From: Rhizomicrobium sp.
Lineage (GTDB): Bacteria; Pseudomonadota; Alphaproteobacteria; Micropepsales; Micropepsaceae
NCBI GenBank assembly: GCA_037200985.1
Contig: JBBCGJ010000001.1
Location: 4,006,756-4,070,755 of the forward strand
Direction of reading: 5' to 3'
DNA: 64,000 nt
The notes beneath the pieces were generated by a model. That model had not been told where the DNA came from, made no database searches, and saw only the letters and a program-made list of their open reading frames with translations. Positions 16,385 to 25,916 of the stretch are shown here, piece by piece. Made by a program: the position numbers and the translations under genes. Position 1 is the stretch's first letter; every line of letters starts with the position of its first letter.

Positions 16385-19123
16385 TCAGCTATTGTCCAGG
16401 GCGGCCAGGAGCTGCTCGCGCACCGCCGCCAGCCGCGCCTCGTGCCGCACCTTGTGGCCGAAACCGTCGCGGACATAGAAGACGTCGACCGCCCGCTCGC
16501 CATAGGTCGACACCATCGCCGACGAGATCGACAGCCCCGACTGGAAGATGGCATCGGTCACGTCGTAGAGCAGGCCCGGCCGGTCGAGGCCCTCGACCTC
16601 CACCACCGTCGCGCGCGCCGACGCCTCGTTGTCGAAATTGACGCGCGGGGTGACGCGGAACGCGCTGGTGCGCTTCCTCGCCGTCCGCTTGGCGATCGCG
16701 TCGCGCGGATAGCTCGCCCCGCGCAGCGTCCGCTCGATCGACTGGCGCAGCCGCTCGATCCGCGCCGCGTCGCCGAACGTGCCCCCCTCCGCGTCCTGGA
16801 CCGAGAACACGTCGAGCGCGAAGCCGTCGGACGTGGTGAACGCCTTGGCATCCACGATGCTGCCGCCCGATCCCGACACCGCGCCGGCAAGCTGCGAGAA
16901 CAGGCCGGGATGATCGGGGGTATAGAGCACGATCTCGGTCACGCTGCGGAAATCGTTGCTCTCGGCGTTGAGGGCGAACAATTCGCCCTTGGCGTCGGCC
17001 TCGGCCATCATCCGCGCATGGCGCTCATGCGCCGCGTCGTCGAAGGCGAGCCAGTAATGGTCGTAGTGCCGCGACAGCAGCCGCTCCTGCTCCGCCTTCG
17101 GCAGGTCGCCGATGCGTCCCGCCAGCGCGATCTTCGCGGTCTCGACGCGCGCGGCGCGGGCCGGCGCGCCGTCGCCGCCGGTCATCACGCTTTCGGCCTC
17201 GTAGTAGAGCTCGCGCAGGAGCTGGCCCTTCCAGCCGTTCCACACGCCGGGACCGACGGCGCTGATGTCGGCCACCGTCAGCACCAGCAGCAGGCGCAGC
17301 ATCTCCGGCGTCTGCACCAGCGCGACGAAATCCTTTACCGTCTTCGGGTCCGATATGTCGCGCCGCTGCGCCGTGTCGCTCATCACCAGATGGTTCTTCA
17401 CCAGCCACATCGTGGCGTGGGTGTCCTCGGCCGACAGGCCGAGCCGGGGGCACAGGCCCTGGGCGATCGCCTCGCCGACGTCGGAATGATCGCCCGGCAG
17501 GCCCTTGGCGATGTCGTGCAGCAGCATCGCGACATAGAGCGTCTCGCGCGACTTGATGCGCTTGATGATGTCAGTCGCCAGCGGATGCTCGGCGCGATGC
17601 TCGCCGCGGTCGATGGAGGCGATATAGCCGACGGCGCGGATCAGGTGCTCGTCCACCGTATAGTGGTGGTACATGTTGAACTGCATCAGCCCGACGACGC
17701 GGCCGAACTCCAGCACGAAGCGCCCGAACACTCCGGCCTCGTTCATCAGCCGGAGCGCCCGCTCCGGATCGTTGCGCGAGCTCAAGATGTCCAGGAACAG
17801 GGCGTTGGCGGCGGGATCGCGCCGCACCTCGTCGTCGATCAGGTCGAGGCTGCGGGTGATGGTGCGCAACGCGTCGGGATGGATGTCGACCTTCTTGGCG
17901 TCGGCGATATGGAAGATGCGGATCATGTTGACCGGATCGGCGCGGAAGATCTGCGCCTTGGCGCACAGCCTGCCGTTCTCGACATAGAAGTCGTCGCCCG
18001 AGGTGCGCGGGCGCAGGAAGCCCGGCAGCATGGAGGCGAGGCTGGGCCGGCGCTTCCTGTTCTGGTCCTCGAGCGCGGCGCAGAAGATGCGAGTCAAATC
18101 GCCGACGTCCTTGGCGACCAGGAAATAGGCCTTCATGAACGCCTCGACGGCGCGGCGCGGATTGTCGCCGAAATAGCCCATGCGCGACGCCAGCTCCGGC
18201 TGGACGTCGAAGCTCAGCCGCTCCTCCGCGCGCCCGACGAGATAGTGCAGCTTGACGCGCACCTCCCACAGGAAGGCCTCGGCCTTCTGGAAAGTCTTGT
18301 ACTCGTCGCGGGTCAGCACGTTGTGGTCGACGAGGTCGGCCGCGTCCTCCAGGTGATAGACGTATTTGCCGATCCAGTAGAGCGTCTGCAGGTCGCGCAG
18401 CCCGCCCTTGCCCTCCTTGATGTTCGGCTCGACGAGATAGCGGCTCTCGCCCTGGCGGGCATGGCGCTCGTTGCGCTCGGCGAGCTTGGCCTCGACGAAG
18501 TCCTGGCCCGTGCCGGTCGCGACCTCGCTCCAGAACTTCTTGCGCAGCTCCTCGAACAGGTTCTTGTCGCCCCAGAGGTAGCGGGCTTCCAGGATCGCGG
18601 TTCTTATCGTTATGTCCTGCTTGCTGAGGCGCACGCATTCGGCGAGCGAGCGCGTGGCGTGGCCGACCTTCAGCCCCAGATCCCACAGCATGTAGAGGAT
18701 GAATTCGATGACGCTTTCGCCCCAGGGCGTCTGCTTGAAGGGGCGGATGAACAGCAGGTCGATGTCCGACCCCGGCGCCAGCTCGCCGCGGCCGTAGCCG
18801 CCGGTCGCGACCACGCAGATGCGCTCCGCCGCGGTCGGGTTCTGCGCGTAGTAGAAATGTTTGGTCGCAAAATCGTAGAGCACCTGGATCGTCGCGTCCT
18901 GGAGCACCGAGAGCGCGCGCGCCGCGGCGAGCCCGCTCAGCGTGCCGCCCTCGACCCCCGCCTTGACCCGGGCGCGGCCGTCCTGGAATTCCGCTTTGAT
19001 CAGCGCAAGCGCCTCGGCGCGCAGCCGGGTCTTGTCGGTCGAGGCTTGCGCCAGCGCGGTCAGCGCGTGCCGAAGCGCGTCGCCGTCCAGAAGCGTGGCC
19101 AGGGCCGGTCCTTCATATCCCAT
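16385..19123 (-). CDS. glnD: PII uridylyltransferase/uridylyl-removing enzyme
   Basis: Senses glutamine and adds or removes UMP on PII proteins, controlling nitrogen assimilation. 912 residues. Nucleotidyltransferase motif [19 protein letters not shown] near residue 110, HD domain ([18 protein letters not shown]) for deuridylylation, and two C-terminal ACT domains ([14 protein letters not shown] and [16 protein letters not shown]) that bind glutamine. All four modules are intact. Upstream of trpS on the same strand. Confidence 0.96.
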   Translation of the reverse strand: MGYEGPALATLLDGDALRHALTALAQASTDKTRLRAEALALIKAEFQDGRARVKAGVEGGTLSGLAAARALSVLQDATIQVLYDFATKHFYYAQNPTAAERICVVATGGYGRGELAPGSDIDLLFIRPFKQTPWGESVIEFILYMLWDLGLKVGHATRSLAECVRLSKQDITIRTAILEARYLWGDKNLFEELRKKFWSEVATGTGQDFVEAKLAERNERHARQGESRYLVEPNIKEGKGGLRDLQTLYWIGKYVYHLEDAADLVDHNVLTRDEYKTFQKAEAFLWEVRVKLHYLVGRAEERLSFDVQPELASRMGYFGDNPRRAVEAFMKAYFLVAKDVGDLTRIFCAALEDQNRKRRPSLASMLPGFLRPRTSGDDFYVENGRLCAKAQIFRADPVNMIRIFHIADAKKVDIHPDALRTITRSLDLIDDEVRRDPAANALFLDILSSRNDPERALRLMNEAGVFGRFVLEFGRVVGLMQFNMYHHYTVDEHLIRAVGYIASIDRGEHRAEHPLATDIIKRIKSRETLYVAMLLHDIAKGLPGDHSDVGEAIAQGLCPRLGLSAEDTHATMWLVKNHLVMSDTAQRRDISDPKTVKDFVALVQTPEMLRLLLVLTVADISAVGPGVWNGWKGQLLRELYYEAESVMTGGDGAPARAARVETAKIALAGRIGDLPKAEQERLLSRHYDHYWLAFDDAAHERHARMMAEADAKGELFALNAESNDFRSVTEIVLYTPDHPGLFSQLAGAVSGSGGSIVDAKAFTTSDGFALDVFSVQDAEGGTFGDAARIERLRQSIERTLRGASYPRDAIAKRTARKRTSAFRVTPRVNFDNEASARATVVEVEGLDRPGLLYDVTDAIFQSGLSISSAMVSTYGERAVDVFYVRDGFGHKVRHEARLAAVREQLLAALDNS

Positions 19124-19228
19124 GCAAACGCCATATCACGGCGGGGCAAGCCCGTCTCCACGGCACGATTCCGGCAACATAATTGCCGCACATGCAACGG
19201 GCGACAGCAGCGATCCGTGTGGCGGGTC

Positions 19229-19951
19229 CTACGTCGCGAGCTTCTGCGAGGTCTGCCGTTCGGTCTGGTGCGACACCAGCCAGCGCTGGACGAGCCCGGC
19301 GAGACCCGCGCCCACCAGCGGCATCACCCAGAACAGCCAGAGCTGCTCGATCGCCCAGCTTCCCTGGAAGATCGCGACGCCGGTCGCGCGCGCGGGATTG
19401 ACCGAGGTGTTGGTCACCGGGATCGAGATCAGGTGGATCAGCGTCAGGCACAGGCCGATGGCGATCGGCGCATAGCCCGGCGCCGCCAGCGTCGAGTTCA
19501 GGATCACGATCAGGAACATGAAGGTCATCACGCCCTCGCACACCGCGCAGGCGAGCAGCGAATAGTGCTGCGGCGAGTGATCGCCGTAACCATTGTTGGC
19601 GAAGCCGGCGCCCGGATCGAAGCCGGCGGCGCCGCTCGCGATCACATAGAGCACGGCGCCCGCCGCGATGCCGCCCAGCAGCTGTGCGATCCAATAGGCC
19701 GCGATGTCCTTGGCCGGAAAGCGTCCCGCGACATAGAGGCCGAAGGTCACCGCCGGATTGAAATGCCCGCCCGAGATGTGCCCGAAGGCATAGGCGCCGG
19801 TGAGCACGGTCAGCCCGAAGGCGAGCGCCACGCCGGCATAGCCGATGCCGACATCCGGCACGCCAGCCGCCAGCACCGCGGCGCCGCAGCCGCCCAGCAC
19901 CAGCCAGAACGTGCCGAGAAACTCGGCGGCGATCTTCTTCGAACTGTCCAT
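19229..19951 (-). CDS. aqpZ: Aquaporin Z-type water channel
   Basis: MIP-family channel of 240 residues with six membrane helices and both NPA boxes ([12 protein letters not shown] and [12 protein letters not shown]). The residues around them and the short loops are those of water-selective AqpZ rather than GlpF. Single gene; 105 bp separate it from the downstream glnD on the same strand and 145 bp from the cold-shock gene. Confidence 0.93.
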   Translation of the reverse strand: MDSSKKIAAEFLGTFWLVLGGCGAAVLAAGVPDVGIGYAGVALAFGLTVLTGAYAFGHISGGHFNPAVTFGLYVAGRFPAKDIAAYWIAQLLGGIAAGAVLYVIASGAAGFDPGAGFANNGYGDHSPQHYSLLACAVCEGVMTFMFLIVILNSTLAAPGYAPIAIGLCLTLIHLISIPVTNTSVNPARATGVAIFQGSWAIEQLWLFWVMPLVGAGLAGLVQRWLVSHQTERQTSQKLAT

Positions 19952-20045
19952 TGGTCACCCCTCGTGTCGGCCGCAGTCTGAAGCGGAATCTTCGGCGTTG
20001 TCTATCCTCCGGCCGATCGCGGCGAGGCGATTTGCTGCAAAGCAA

Positions 20046-20073
20046 AACGGCGCGGGATTTCTCCCGCGCCGTT
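20046..20073 (-). terminator. Intrinsic terminator of the cold-shock gene
   Basis: 12-bp perfect stem (aacggcgcggga and complement) with a 4-nt loop, followed on the minus strand by TTTTGC. Located 23 bp after the cold-shock stop. Confidence 0.8.
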
Positions 20074-20096
20074 CGCTTGTCGAAAGTTCGTCCGAC

Positions 20097-20297
20097 TTAG
20101 ACGAGCTTCAGATTGACGGCCTTGGGGCCGCGCTTGTCGGCTTCGACGTCGAAGTTGACGCGCTGGCCTTCGTTCAGGCCGCGAAGACCCGCCGCCTGGA
20201 CCGCGGTGACGTGCACGAACACGTCCTTGCCGCCGTCTTCCGGAGCGATGAATCCGAAACCCTTCGTGGTGTTGAAGAACTTAACTTGACCGATCAT
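20097..20297 (-). CDS. Cold-shock protein (CspA family)
   Basis: 66-residue single OB-fold RNA/ssDNA-binding protein with RNP1 (KGFGFIAPED) and RNP2 (VFVHVTAV). Acts as an RNA chaperone. AGGAG lies 9 nt before the ATG. It has its own terminator and a long untranslated leader whose sequence can fold over the ribosome site (see separate feature). A close paralogue is at 25507-25710; the two differ mainly in the C-terminal half. Confidence 0.94.
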   Translation of the reverse strand: MIGQVKFFNTTKGFGFIAPEDGGKDVFVHVTAVQAAGLRGLNEGQRVNFDVEADKRGPKAVNLKLV

Positions 20298-20390
20298 TAC
20301 GGCTTTCTCCTGAAAGCATTTGAGCTACCGCGAAGGACACCGTGTCCCACGCGATCGTCGAACCCGCGACTTTTTTCAGGAAAAGCGTCG
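20298..20390 (-). promoter_or_regulatory. Cold-shock mRNA leader with RBS-masking stem
   Basis: On the minus strand, tcctgaaa (20381-20374) can pair perfectly with tttcagga (20315-20308), and the second arm contains part of the AGGAG ribosome site of the cold-shock gene. The loop is 58 nt. Long structured leaders that open in the cold are known for cspA of enterobacteria. This is a predicted structure only; transcription start not seen. Confidence 0.4.
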
Positions 20391-20513
20391 TCGTCACTCC
20401 AGCACTGTTCCCCGGTGGAATGGGGCCTCGCTTGGGCACGGCTCTGAACTTCTCTAAAGGCTGCGCGGCCTCGACTGCGCGGCGATATAGTCACTCGGCC
20501 GGAGCAAGGCAAG

Positions 20514-21128
20514 TCACCAGCGTTCACCGAGCGGGATGTGCCCGGGCTGCTCGGCGACGCGCGCCAGCCAGCGCGAAACCGCCGGATAATCCGCCAGTTC
20601 GAACCCGCCATCCGCCGCGCTGTGGGTGTAGCCGTAAAGCGCAATATCCGCGATGGAGCAGCGGTTCCCGGCGAACCAATCCTGCGTCCCGAGATGGGAT
20701 TCCATCACGCACAGGGCCGCATTGCCCTTCGCGTGCCATTCCGGAACCAGATGTTTGCGCTTCTCTCGTTCCGCCTCGGGCGCGAAGGCGAGCCAGAAGC
20801 GCGCCACGGCGATATAGGGCTCGTGGCTGTACTGTTCGAAGAACATCCATTGCAGCATCTGCGCGCGATCCCAACTGCCCTCCGGGATCAGGGCCGAGCC
20901 CTCGGCGAGGAAGGACAGGATCGCGCCGGACTCGGCGAGGAAGCGGCCGTCCTCCAGTTCCAGCAGCGGCACGCGCCCGTTCGGGTTCTTCGCGAGAAAT
21001 TCCGGCGTCCGCGTCGCGCCGTCATGCAGGCCGTATTCGCGCAGCGCGAGCGCGATACCGAGCCGGCGCGCCGCCAGCCGCACCTTGTAGCAATTGCCCG
21101 ACATCTGCATCTGATGCAGCGCATACAT
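20514..21128 (-). CDS. Glutathione S-transferase family protein
   Basis: 204 residues. N-terminal thioredoxin-like domain (NCYKVRLAARRLG, then NPNGRVPLLELEDGRFLAESGAIL, the glutathione-binding Pro and Glu-Ser) and an all-helical C-terminal domain ending with AGNRCSIADIALYGYTH, the N-capping box of GSTs. The ATG at 21128 has GGAGG 7-8 nt upstream. Cytosolic; substrate unknown. Downstream of sodC on the same strand, 47 bp apart, so both may be an oxidative-stress transcript. Confidence 0.88.
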   Translation of the reverse strand: MYALHQMQMSGNCYKVRLAARRLGIALALREYGLHDGATRTPEFLAKNPNGRVPLLELEDGRFLAESGAILSFLAEGSALIPEGSWDRAQMLQWMFFEQYSHEPYIAVARFWLAFAPEAEREKRKHLVPEWHAKGNAALCVMESHLGTQDWFAGNRCSIADIALYGYTHSAADGGFELADYPAVSRWLARVAEQPGHIPLGERW

Positions 21129-21175
21129 GACCGCCTCCGCCTCGCACGGCGCGATCATGCACGAAACGCCGTGCG

Positions 21176-21754
21176 CTACTTATGCGCTTTGCGCTTGCCC
21201 GGCTTGCGCGACGCCGGTCCGACGGTGCGCATGATCACGCCGCAGGCGATGCGGTCGCCGGAATTGCCGGCGGGCTGGCTGATGTAATCGTCGGCGCGCG
21301 CATGCACGATGATCGATGCGCCGTCGCGGTCGAAGATCGATTTCTTGCCGTTGCCGAGCGAGAAGGCGTTGCTGATCGTGCTCGCATGCAGCGTGCCGTC
21401 GGCGGCGGCGAACTCGTTGGGCAGATCGCCCGGATGCGGGCTGTGCTGCGCCATATAGCCGTGCATCTTCGTCGGATCGGGCGAGAAATGCGGTCCCGCC
21501 GAGGCGAAACCGACCTTGGGATCGCAATTGCCCGAGGTGTGGATGTGGATCGCATGCGCGCCGGGCGTGAGCCCTTTGAGGTTGTATTCGATCAACACGC
21601 CATGCGATGTTGCGGCGAAGGTGATCGTGCCGACGGGGCTGCCGTCGCGCGCGATCGGTCTGGCGATGGCACGGGCTTTCGATGCGGCTGCCCCGGCCGG
21701 TGCCGGCGCGGCCAGGATCGCCGCCAGGCCCAGGAAAATCATCGCCTTTCGCAT
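21176..21754 (-). CDS. sodC: Exported Cu/Zn superoxide dismutase
   Basis: Periplasmic enzyme that dismutates superoxide. 192 residues with a signal peptide ([22 protein letters not shown]). Metal ligands and motifs: [19 protein letters not shown], the [17 protein letters not shown] zinc loop, [12 protein letters not shown] and the second cysteine in GDRIACGV, which pairs with the first as disulfide. A lysine-rich tail (KPGKRKAHK) follows. Divergent from the ClpX-zinc-finger regulator; the shared 125-bp gap carries repeated TTGAC/GTCAA elements. Confidence 0.93.
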   Translation of the reverse strand: MRKAMIFLGLAAILAAPAPAGAAASKARAIARPIARDGSPVGTITFAATSHGVLIEYNLKGLTPGAHAIHIHTSGNCDPKVGFASAGPHFSPDPTKMHGYMAQHSPHPGDLPNEFAAADGTLHASTISNAFSLGNGKKSIFDRDGASIIVHARADDYISQPAGNSGDRIACGVIMRTVGPASRKPGKRKAHK

Positions 21755-21810
21755 TTGCACGTCCCCGTTGCTCACCGGTGGCACAATACAACTTTCGCAC
21801 CGCGCGCCAA

Positions 21811-21871
21811 CGTCAAGGAGAGCTTGACAAAACTGTCAGGGTGATCTTGACTGTCAGGGTCTCCTTGACAG
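21811..21871. promoter_or_regulatory. Clustered TTGAC/GTCAA repeats in divergent promoter
   Basis: Three copies of cttgac (starting 21823, 21846 and 21864), an inverted gtcaag/cttgac pair at 21812-21828, a gaca/tgtc pair and two tgtcaggg copies (21834 and 21852) are packed into about 60 bp between sodC and the zinc-finger regulator. The density is far above chance for such a short span and suggests operators, possibly for autoregulation by the adjacent HTH protein. One TTGAC may also serve as a -35 box. Confidence 0.5.
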
Positions 21872-21879
21872 AGGGTCCG

Positions 21880-22236
21880 ATGACCGCGAAGCCCACCCCC
21901 CTCCTGTTCTGCTCGTTCTGCGCCAAGTCCCAGCACGACGTGAAAAAGCTGATCGCCGGTCCCGGCATCTTCATCTGCGACGAATGCACTGCGCTTTGCG
22001 CCAGGATCGTCGCGGAATCGCCCGCCGCCGATCCCGAGGCGAGGATCGACTGGCCGTCCACCGTCGAGACCGCGCAATTGCTGACCTATCTCGGCGCCGC
22101 CGATTCGGTGCTGCAGCGCATCCGCGACCGCGTCCAGGAAACCGTCGACATCTTGCGCCGGCGCGAGGTGAGCTGGGCCGATATCGGCGCCGCGCTCAAG
22201 GTCTCGCGTCAGGCGGCCTGGGAGCGGTTCTCCTGA
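21880..22236 (+). CDS. ClpX-type C4 zinc finger / HTH small regulator
   Basis: 118 residues. The N-terminal 45 residues are a ClpX-like zinc-binding domain with the four cysteines CSFC and CDECTALC, but no AAA+ module follows. The C-terminal helix pair [21 protein letters not shown] looks like a helix-turn-helix. GAGGG precedes the ATG at 21880. Such stand-alone fusions occur in alphaproteobacteria and actinobacteria; function is not established. Divergent from sodC with repeats between them, which fits a local transcriptional regulator. Confidence 0.75.
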   Translation: MTAKPTPLLFCSFCAKSQHDVKKLIAGPGIFICDECTALCARIVAESPAADPEARIDWPSTVETAQLLTYLGAADSVLQRIRDRVQETVDILRRREVSWADIGAALKVSRQAAWERFS

Positions 22237-22316
22237 GCCGCCGGAACAATTGATCGGCCGCAACGTTTCTGCCATGCGAGTCGCCCATCCTTGCCGGCGA
22301 TCTGCAGGAGGATTCC

Positions 22317-22739
22317 ATGATGATGTTTCCCGCCGCCGCGATTCTGCTCGCCCAGGCCGTGACCGCGCCCGCCATGCCCCAGCCCATGGCGATGGACACG
22401 CCGGTCTCCTTCGGCGGCGTCCAGGCCGCCTGCACCGGCGTCGGCTCGGCCAAGGACGATCCGCAATGGTCCTCCTATCCGATCCGCATCGAGTTCTCGA
22501 ATGGCGGCGCGCAATATCTGTCCGGCGCGCATGTGACGCTGACGAGCGGCGCCAGCGCCGTCGCCGACATCAACTGCGCCGGCCCCTGGGTCCTGGTGAA
22601 GGGCACGCCCGGCGCCTACCGCGTCAGCGCCACGATCAACGGCTCGCAGGCCAAGCCCGTGACGGCGGCGTTCACCCTGGGCACGGGCGCGCAGAAGCGC
22701 ATCGTGCTGCGCTTTCCCGATTTCCAGGCGAACGAATAG
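22317..22739 (+). CDS. Exported protein with carboxypeptidase-regulatory-like fold
   Basis: 140 residues with a short hydrophobic N-terminus (AAAILLAQAVTAPA). The body (PIRIEFSNGGAQYLSGAHVTLT, KGTPGAYRVSATINGSQAKP, RIVLRFPDF) has the beta-sandwich pattern of carboxypeptidase regulatory-like or CarboxypepD domains that are common in alphaproteobacterial periplasmic proteins. Two cysteines may pair. Strong ribosome site GGAGGATTCC directly before the ATG. Function unknown. Confidence 0.72.
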   Translation: MMMFPAAAILLAQAVTAPAMPQPMAMDTPVSFGGVQAACTGVGSAKDDPQWSSYPIRIEFSNGGAQYLSGAHVTLTSGASAVADINCAGPWVLVKGTPGAYRVSATINGSQAKPVTAAFTLGTGAQKRIVLRFPDFQANE

Positions 22740-22815
22740 CCGTCTCGAACCGCTGATCGGTTGACGCGCCGCGAACGGCGCTGAATATCTGCCCTGCGGA
22801 CACGCGGGGGCGATC

Positions 22816-23538
22816 ATGTTCGGCAGGATATTGACGGCCGGTCACGGCCTGGTGTCGATCGCCGTGCAGATCTGGGCGATGATCACCATTCCGCTCGCGG
22901 TCGTCAGCGCCGTCCACGATCTCACCCATGCGCGCGGAATCCTGTTCGGCCTTTCGAAGGAATGGAGCGGGCTGTTGCGGACGCAGTTGCCATGGCCGTC
23001 CCATCTCCCGGACTGGGCGATGTCGCTGTCCTATATCGCGATCCTGTGCGCCGGGCTGGCATGGCTTTATTGGACGAGCGTCGTGCTCGTCTCCAAAAGC
23101 TACTACGCCGCGGCGCTGCACGGCGATCTCGGCCCCGTTGCGCCGCAGATGACCGGCCCTTCCGGCGCCGAATCCGCGGTCGCCGGCGTCGGTATCCTCG
23201 CGATCCTCGGCGGCACGCTCGCGGGTCAGTCCGCCGCCGCCGCGGGCCTGGCCCTGATGGGGCCCGTCGGCATCAGCATCGTCGTGATCGCCGGCGGCTG
23301 GGCCATCCTCGTCGGCGTGAGCAAGAGCGAAGAGGCGCGCAACGAGGCCATCAAGGACCAGGCCCGGCAAGCCACCGAGGAGCTGGTGCGCAAACGCGAG
23401 GCGCTCGCGGCCGAGGCCGTCGAACAATACAAGTCCCAGGAAATCCGACGACTGAAAATGTCCGGTGTCGTCGTCTTGGCGCTGGTGGCGATCAACTTCG
23501 CGGCGCCCCTGATCCTGCCGCTGTTCGCCGGCCGCTAG
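22816..23538 (+). CDS. Hypothetical membrane protein
   Basis: 240 residues. Hydrophobic segments around 10-32 and 68-90, a Gly/Ala-rich pair around 122-165, then a charged helix (EARNEAIKDQARQATEELVRKR split region about 170-200) likely to form a coiled coil, and a final TM helix before the C-terminus. I do not recognise the family. Its TAG stop shares the CTAG tetranucleotide with the stop of the convergent MATE gene. Confidence 0.65.
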   Translation: MFGRILTAGHGLVSIAVQIWAMITIPLAVVSAVHDLTHARGILFGLSKEWSGLLRTQLPWPSHLPDWAMSLSYIAILCAGLAWLYWTSVVLVSKSYYAAALHGDLGPVAPQMTGPSGAESAVAGVGILAILGGTLAGQSAAAAGLALMGPVGISIVVIAGGWAILVGVSKSEEARNEAIKDQARQATEELVRKREALAAEAVEQYKSQEIRRLKMSGVVVLALVAINFAAPLILPLFAGR

Positions 23539-25028
23539 ACGACCACCTGTTCGCTGACCTCTTCGGCCTCGACCTCCGCCTCGGTCAGGCCGTCGATGAT
23601 GCGCCGCTTCTTCCAGTCGCCGCGGGAGAACCACAGGAAGCTCATGACCGCCGTGATCACATTGGCGACCGGGAACGCCCACCAGATGCCGTGCGCGCCC
23701 AGATGGGCGCGGTGCGACAGCACGAAGGCGAGCGGGAAGGTCAGCATCCACTGCGATACCAGGCTGATCGTCATCGCCGCGAACATGTTGCCGCTGGCGC
23801 GCAGCACGCCCATCAGCGCGAACTGGACGCCGATGAAGCCGAAGCTCCACGACACGGTGCGGATGAACACGCTCGCCTCGTGGACCACGGCCTTGTCGTG
23901 CGGCACGAAGAACGCCGCGATGTGGTTGGCGAAGGCGAAGGCGAACAGCCCGAAGGCCGTGAGCACCGAGAAGGTGATCAACGTCGCGAGCCGCGCCACG
24001 GCTTCGGCGCGCTTGATGTTCCCGGCGCCGATGTTCTGGCCGACCAGCGTCGAGGTCGCCATGGAGAAGCCCATCGCCGGGATGACCGCAAATTGCAGCA
24101 TGTTGCCGCCGACGCCATAGGCCGCCGTCGTCACCGTGCCGAAGCTGGTGATGAGGAACATCATCACCGTCACGCCGAGGCCGCGGGCGGAGCCCTCGAT
24201 CGCCGCCGGATAGCCGAGGTTGACCGCGCGCTTGATGAACGCGAAATCGGGCCTGAGCTCGCGGATCCTGAGCTGGATGCCGTAGCGGCCCTGGACCAGC
24301 AGCACGATGGCCGCCGCCGCCGCGATCGTCTGGCTGATCACGGTCGCCAGCGCCGCGCCCATCACGCCCCAGCCCATCCAGAAGATGAACACCGGATCGA
24401 GCACGAAATTGACGAACACCGTTCCGGCCGTGAGATAGAGCGGCACCGTCACCTGGCCCATGCCGCGCATCTGCGACTGGAAGCAGAAGAAGACGAAGGC
24501 GAGCGGCAGGCCGATGAACTGCACCCGCAGAAAGCCGAGCGCGGCGTGGTAGACGTCGGGCGCCACCTCCATCAGTTCCAGCAGGTAGGGCGCGGCCACG
24601 AAGCCGAGCAGGCCGAGAACCGCCGATACGGCGACCACCGTCAAAAGCGTCTGACCGGCGACATGGTCGACCATGGCGCGGTTGCGCGCCCCGACATATT
24701 GCGCGATCAGGGTCGAGCCGGCGATGGTGAAGCCCATGCCGATCGCCATCATCAGGAACCAGAACGGCAGCGACACCGACACGGCGGCGACCGCCGTCGC
24801 GCCCAGCCGTCCCACCCAGAACGCATCCACGAGCTGATAGGCGATCTGCAGGAGGCTGCCGCCCGTGATCGGGACGGCGAGCAGGAACAGGGACCGCGAG
24901 ATCGAGCCCTCGAGCAGTCTCGGATCGAAGGCACGGCCTCCGATGCCGCGCCCGCCGGGCATATAGGCGGCGGGTCGCGCCGGCGGCGACTGATCCTTGT
25001 CGGAAGACATGCCGTCATTTTCGGCCAT
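23535..25028 (-). CDS. MATE-family multidrug/metabolite exporter
   Basis: About 497 residues, twelve membrane helices in two six-helix halves, with typical first-helix wording (LAVPITGGSLLQIAYQLVDAFWVGRLGA) and the repeated half (PAMGFSMATSTLVGQNIGAGN). Cation-coupled antiporter in the inner membrane; the DinF/NorM-like substrate is unknown. Start may be ATG 25028 (MAENDGM) or ATG 25010; neither has a good ribosome site, and both give the same membrane part. Confidence 0.87.
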   Translation of the reverse strand: MAENDGMSSDKDQSPPARPAAYMPGGRGIGGRAFDPRLLEGSISRSLFLLAVPITGGSLLQIAYQLVDAFWVGRLGATAVAAVSVSLPFWFLMMAIGMGFTIAGSTLIAQYVGARNRAMVDHVAGQTLLTVVAVSAVLGLLGFVAAPYLLELMEVAPDVYHAALGFLRVQFIGLPLAFVFFCFQSQMRGMGQVTVPLYLTAGTVFVNFVLDPVFIFWMGWGVMGAALATVISQTIAAAAAIVLLVQGRYGIQLRIRELRPDFAFIKRAVNLGYPAAIEGSARGLGVTVMMFLITSFGTVTTAAYGVGGNMLQFAVIPAMGFSMATSTLVGQNIGAGNIKRAEAVARLATLITFSVLTAFGLFAFAFANHIAAFFVPHDKAVVHEASVFIRTVSWSFGFIGVQFALMGVLRASGNMFAAMTISLVSQWMLTFPLAFVLSHRAHLGAHGIWWAFPVANVITAVMSFLWFSRGDWKKRRIIDGLTEAEVEAEEVSEQVVV

Positions 25029-25101
25029 TCGCGGGGTCTTTGGCAAATCGCGGGGCTCGCTATAATCCTTGATCGTCGCCGACCTCGAAGAGCCCGCGCC
25101 C

Positions 25102-25440
25102 ATGCGTCCTGCGTTCCTGATTTGCGCCGCCGTCCTCCTTGCCGCGACCTCGGCCCGCGCCGAGAGTTGGCAGCACACCCGCGACAATGGCGGCGGCTAT
25201 CCCATGTGCTTCGACAAGGACAGCGTCACGACCAAGCCCGACGGGCTCACCTACTACGCGGTCAAGATGTGCAAGGATGCCGTGCCGCAATACTACGCGG
25301 TCGACTGCACGAAGAACTTCAAGGTCGAGCTGCTGGTGCGCATCTACGACGTCGGCTCGACCACGCATTTTCGCGAGATAACCGCCGACTATCCGCAATC
25401 CGGCATGGCGCTCGACGCCGACATGGCCTGCCGCAAATAG
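25102..25440 (+). CDS. Small exported cysteine-containing protein
   Basis: 112 residues with a clear signal peptide (MRPAFLICAAVLLAATSARA). The mature part has four cysteines, in PMCFDKDS, VKMCKD, VDCTKNF and DMACRK, so two disulfides are likely in the periplasm. No family recognised. Divergent from the MATE exporter; followed by the terminator of the convergent cold-shock gene. Confidence 0.68.
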   Translation: MRPAFLICAAVLLAATSARAESWQHTRDNGGGYPMCFDKDSVTTKPDGLTYYAVKMCKDAVPQYYAVDCTKNFKVELLVRIYDVGSTTHFREITADYPQSGMALDADMACRK

Positions 25441-25456
25441 CGCGGCCCCGAAACGA

Positions 25457-25484
25457 AACGGCCGGCGGAGGTCCGCCGGCCGTT
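25457..25484 (-). terminator. Terminator of second cold-shock gene
   Basis: 13-bp perfect stem (aacggccggcgga and complement) with a 2-nt loop 22 bp after the cold-shock stop; usable from both sides because a + strand gene also ends at 25440. Confidence 0.72.
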
Positions 25485-25506
25485 CCATTGAAAGCGTGGC
25501 CGCTCG

Positions 25507-25710
25507 TCAGACCGCCTTCAGGTTCACGGCCTTGGCGCCGCGCGCATCGGGCTGCACGTCGAAGGACACTTTCTGCCCCTCATTGAGACTGCGCAGGCCC
25601 GCCGCCTCCACGGCGGTGGCGTGGACGAACACGTCCTTGCCGCCGCCTTCCGGCGCGATGAAGCCATAGCCCTTTGCTGTGTTGAAGAACTTCACGGTTC
25701 CGATCGTCAT
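25507..25710 (-). CDS. Cold-shock protein (CspA family), second copy
   Basis: 67 residues, with RNP1 KGYGFIAPEG and RNP2 VFVHATAV. Most residues are shared with the product at 20097-20297; differences include Tyr for Phe in RNP1 and the segment VSFDVQPDARGAKAVNLK. Unlike the first copy, its leader lacks an obvious RBS-masking stem. Confidence 0.93.
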   Translation of the reverse strand: MTIGTVKFFNTAKGYGFIAPEGGGKDVFVHATAVEAAGLRSLNEGQKVSFDVQPDARGAKAVNLKAV

Positions 25711-25916
25711 GTCTCAGTCGTCCTGCTCACGAAGTTTCCACACCGGCCTCATGCCGCCATGGGACGAAAAACGGCCATCGGGGAGAGGAAGGGAGGCTGT
25801 CTCGTCCAGCGGAAGGAAACGGTAACAGTCGAGCGCTTTCTCTGACGGGACGCCGTCCACGCGCGCAAAGGCTATCCCAAACCGGAGAGCAGTCAATCTC
25901 TCGGCCGGGTTCCTTG

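Noticed and set aside
16442..19981. Very long open frame on the + strand antisense to glnD
   Set aside because: It mirrors the glnD codons in a high-GC genome, is Arg/His/Gln-rich and low in complexity, and glnD on the other strand has every domain intact.
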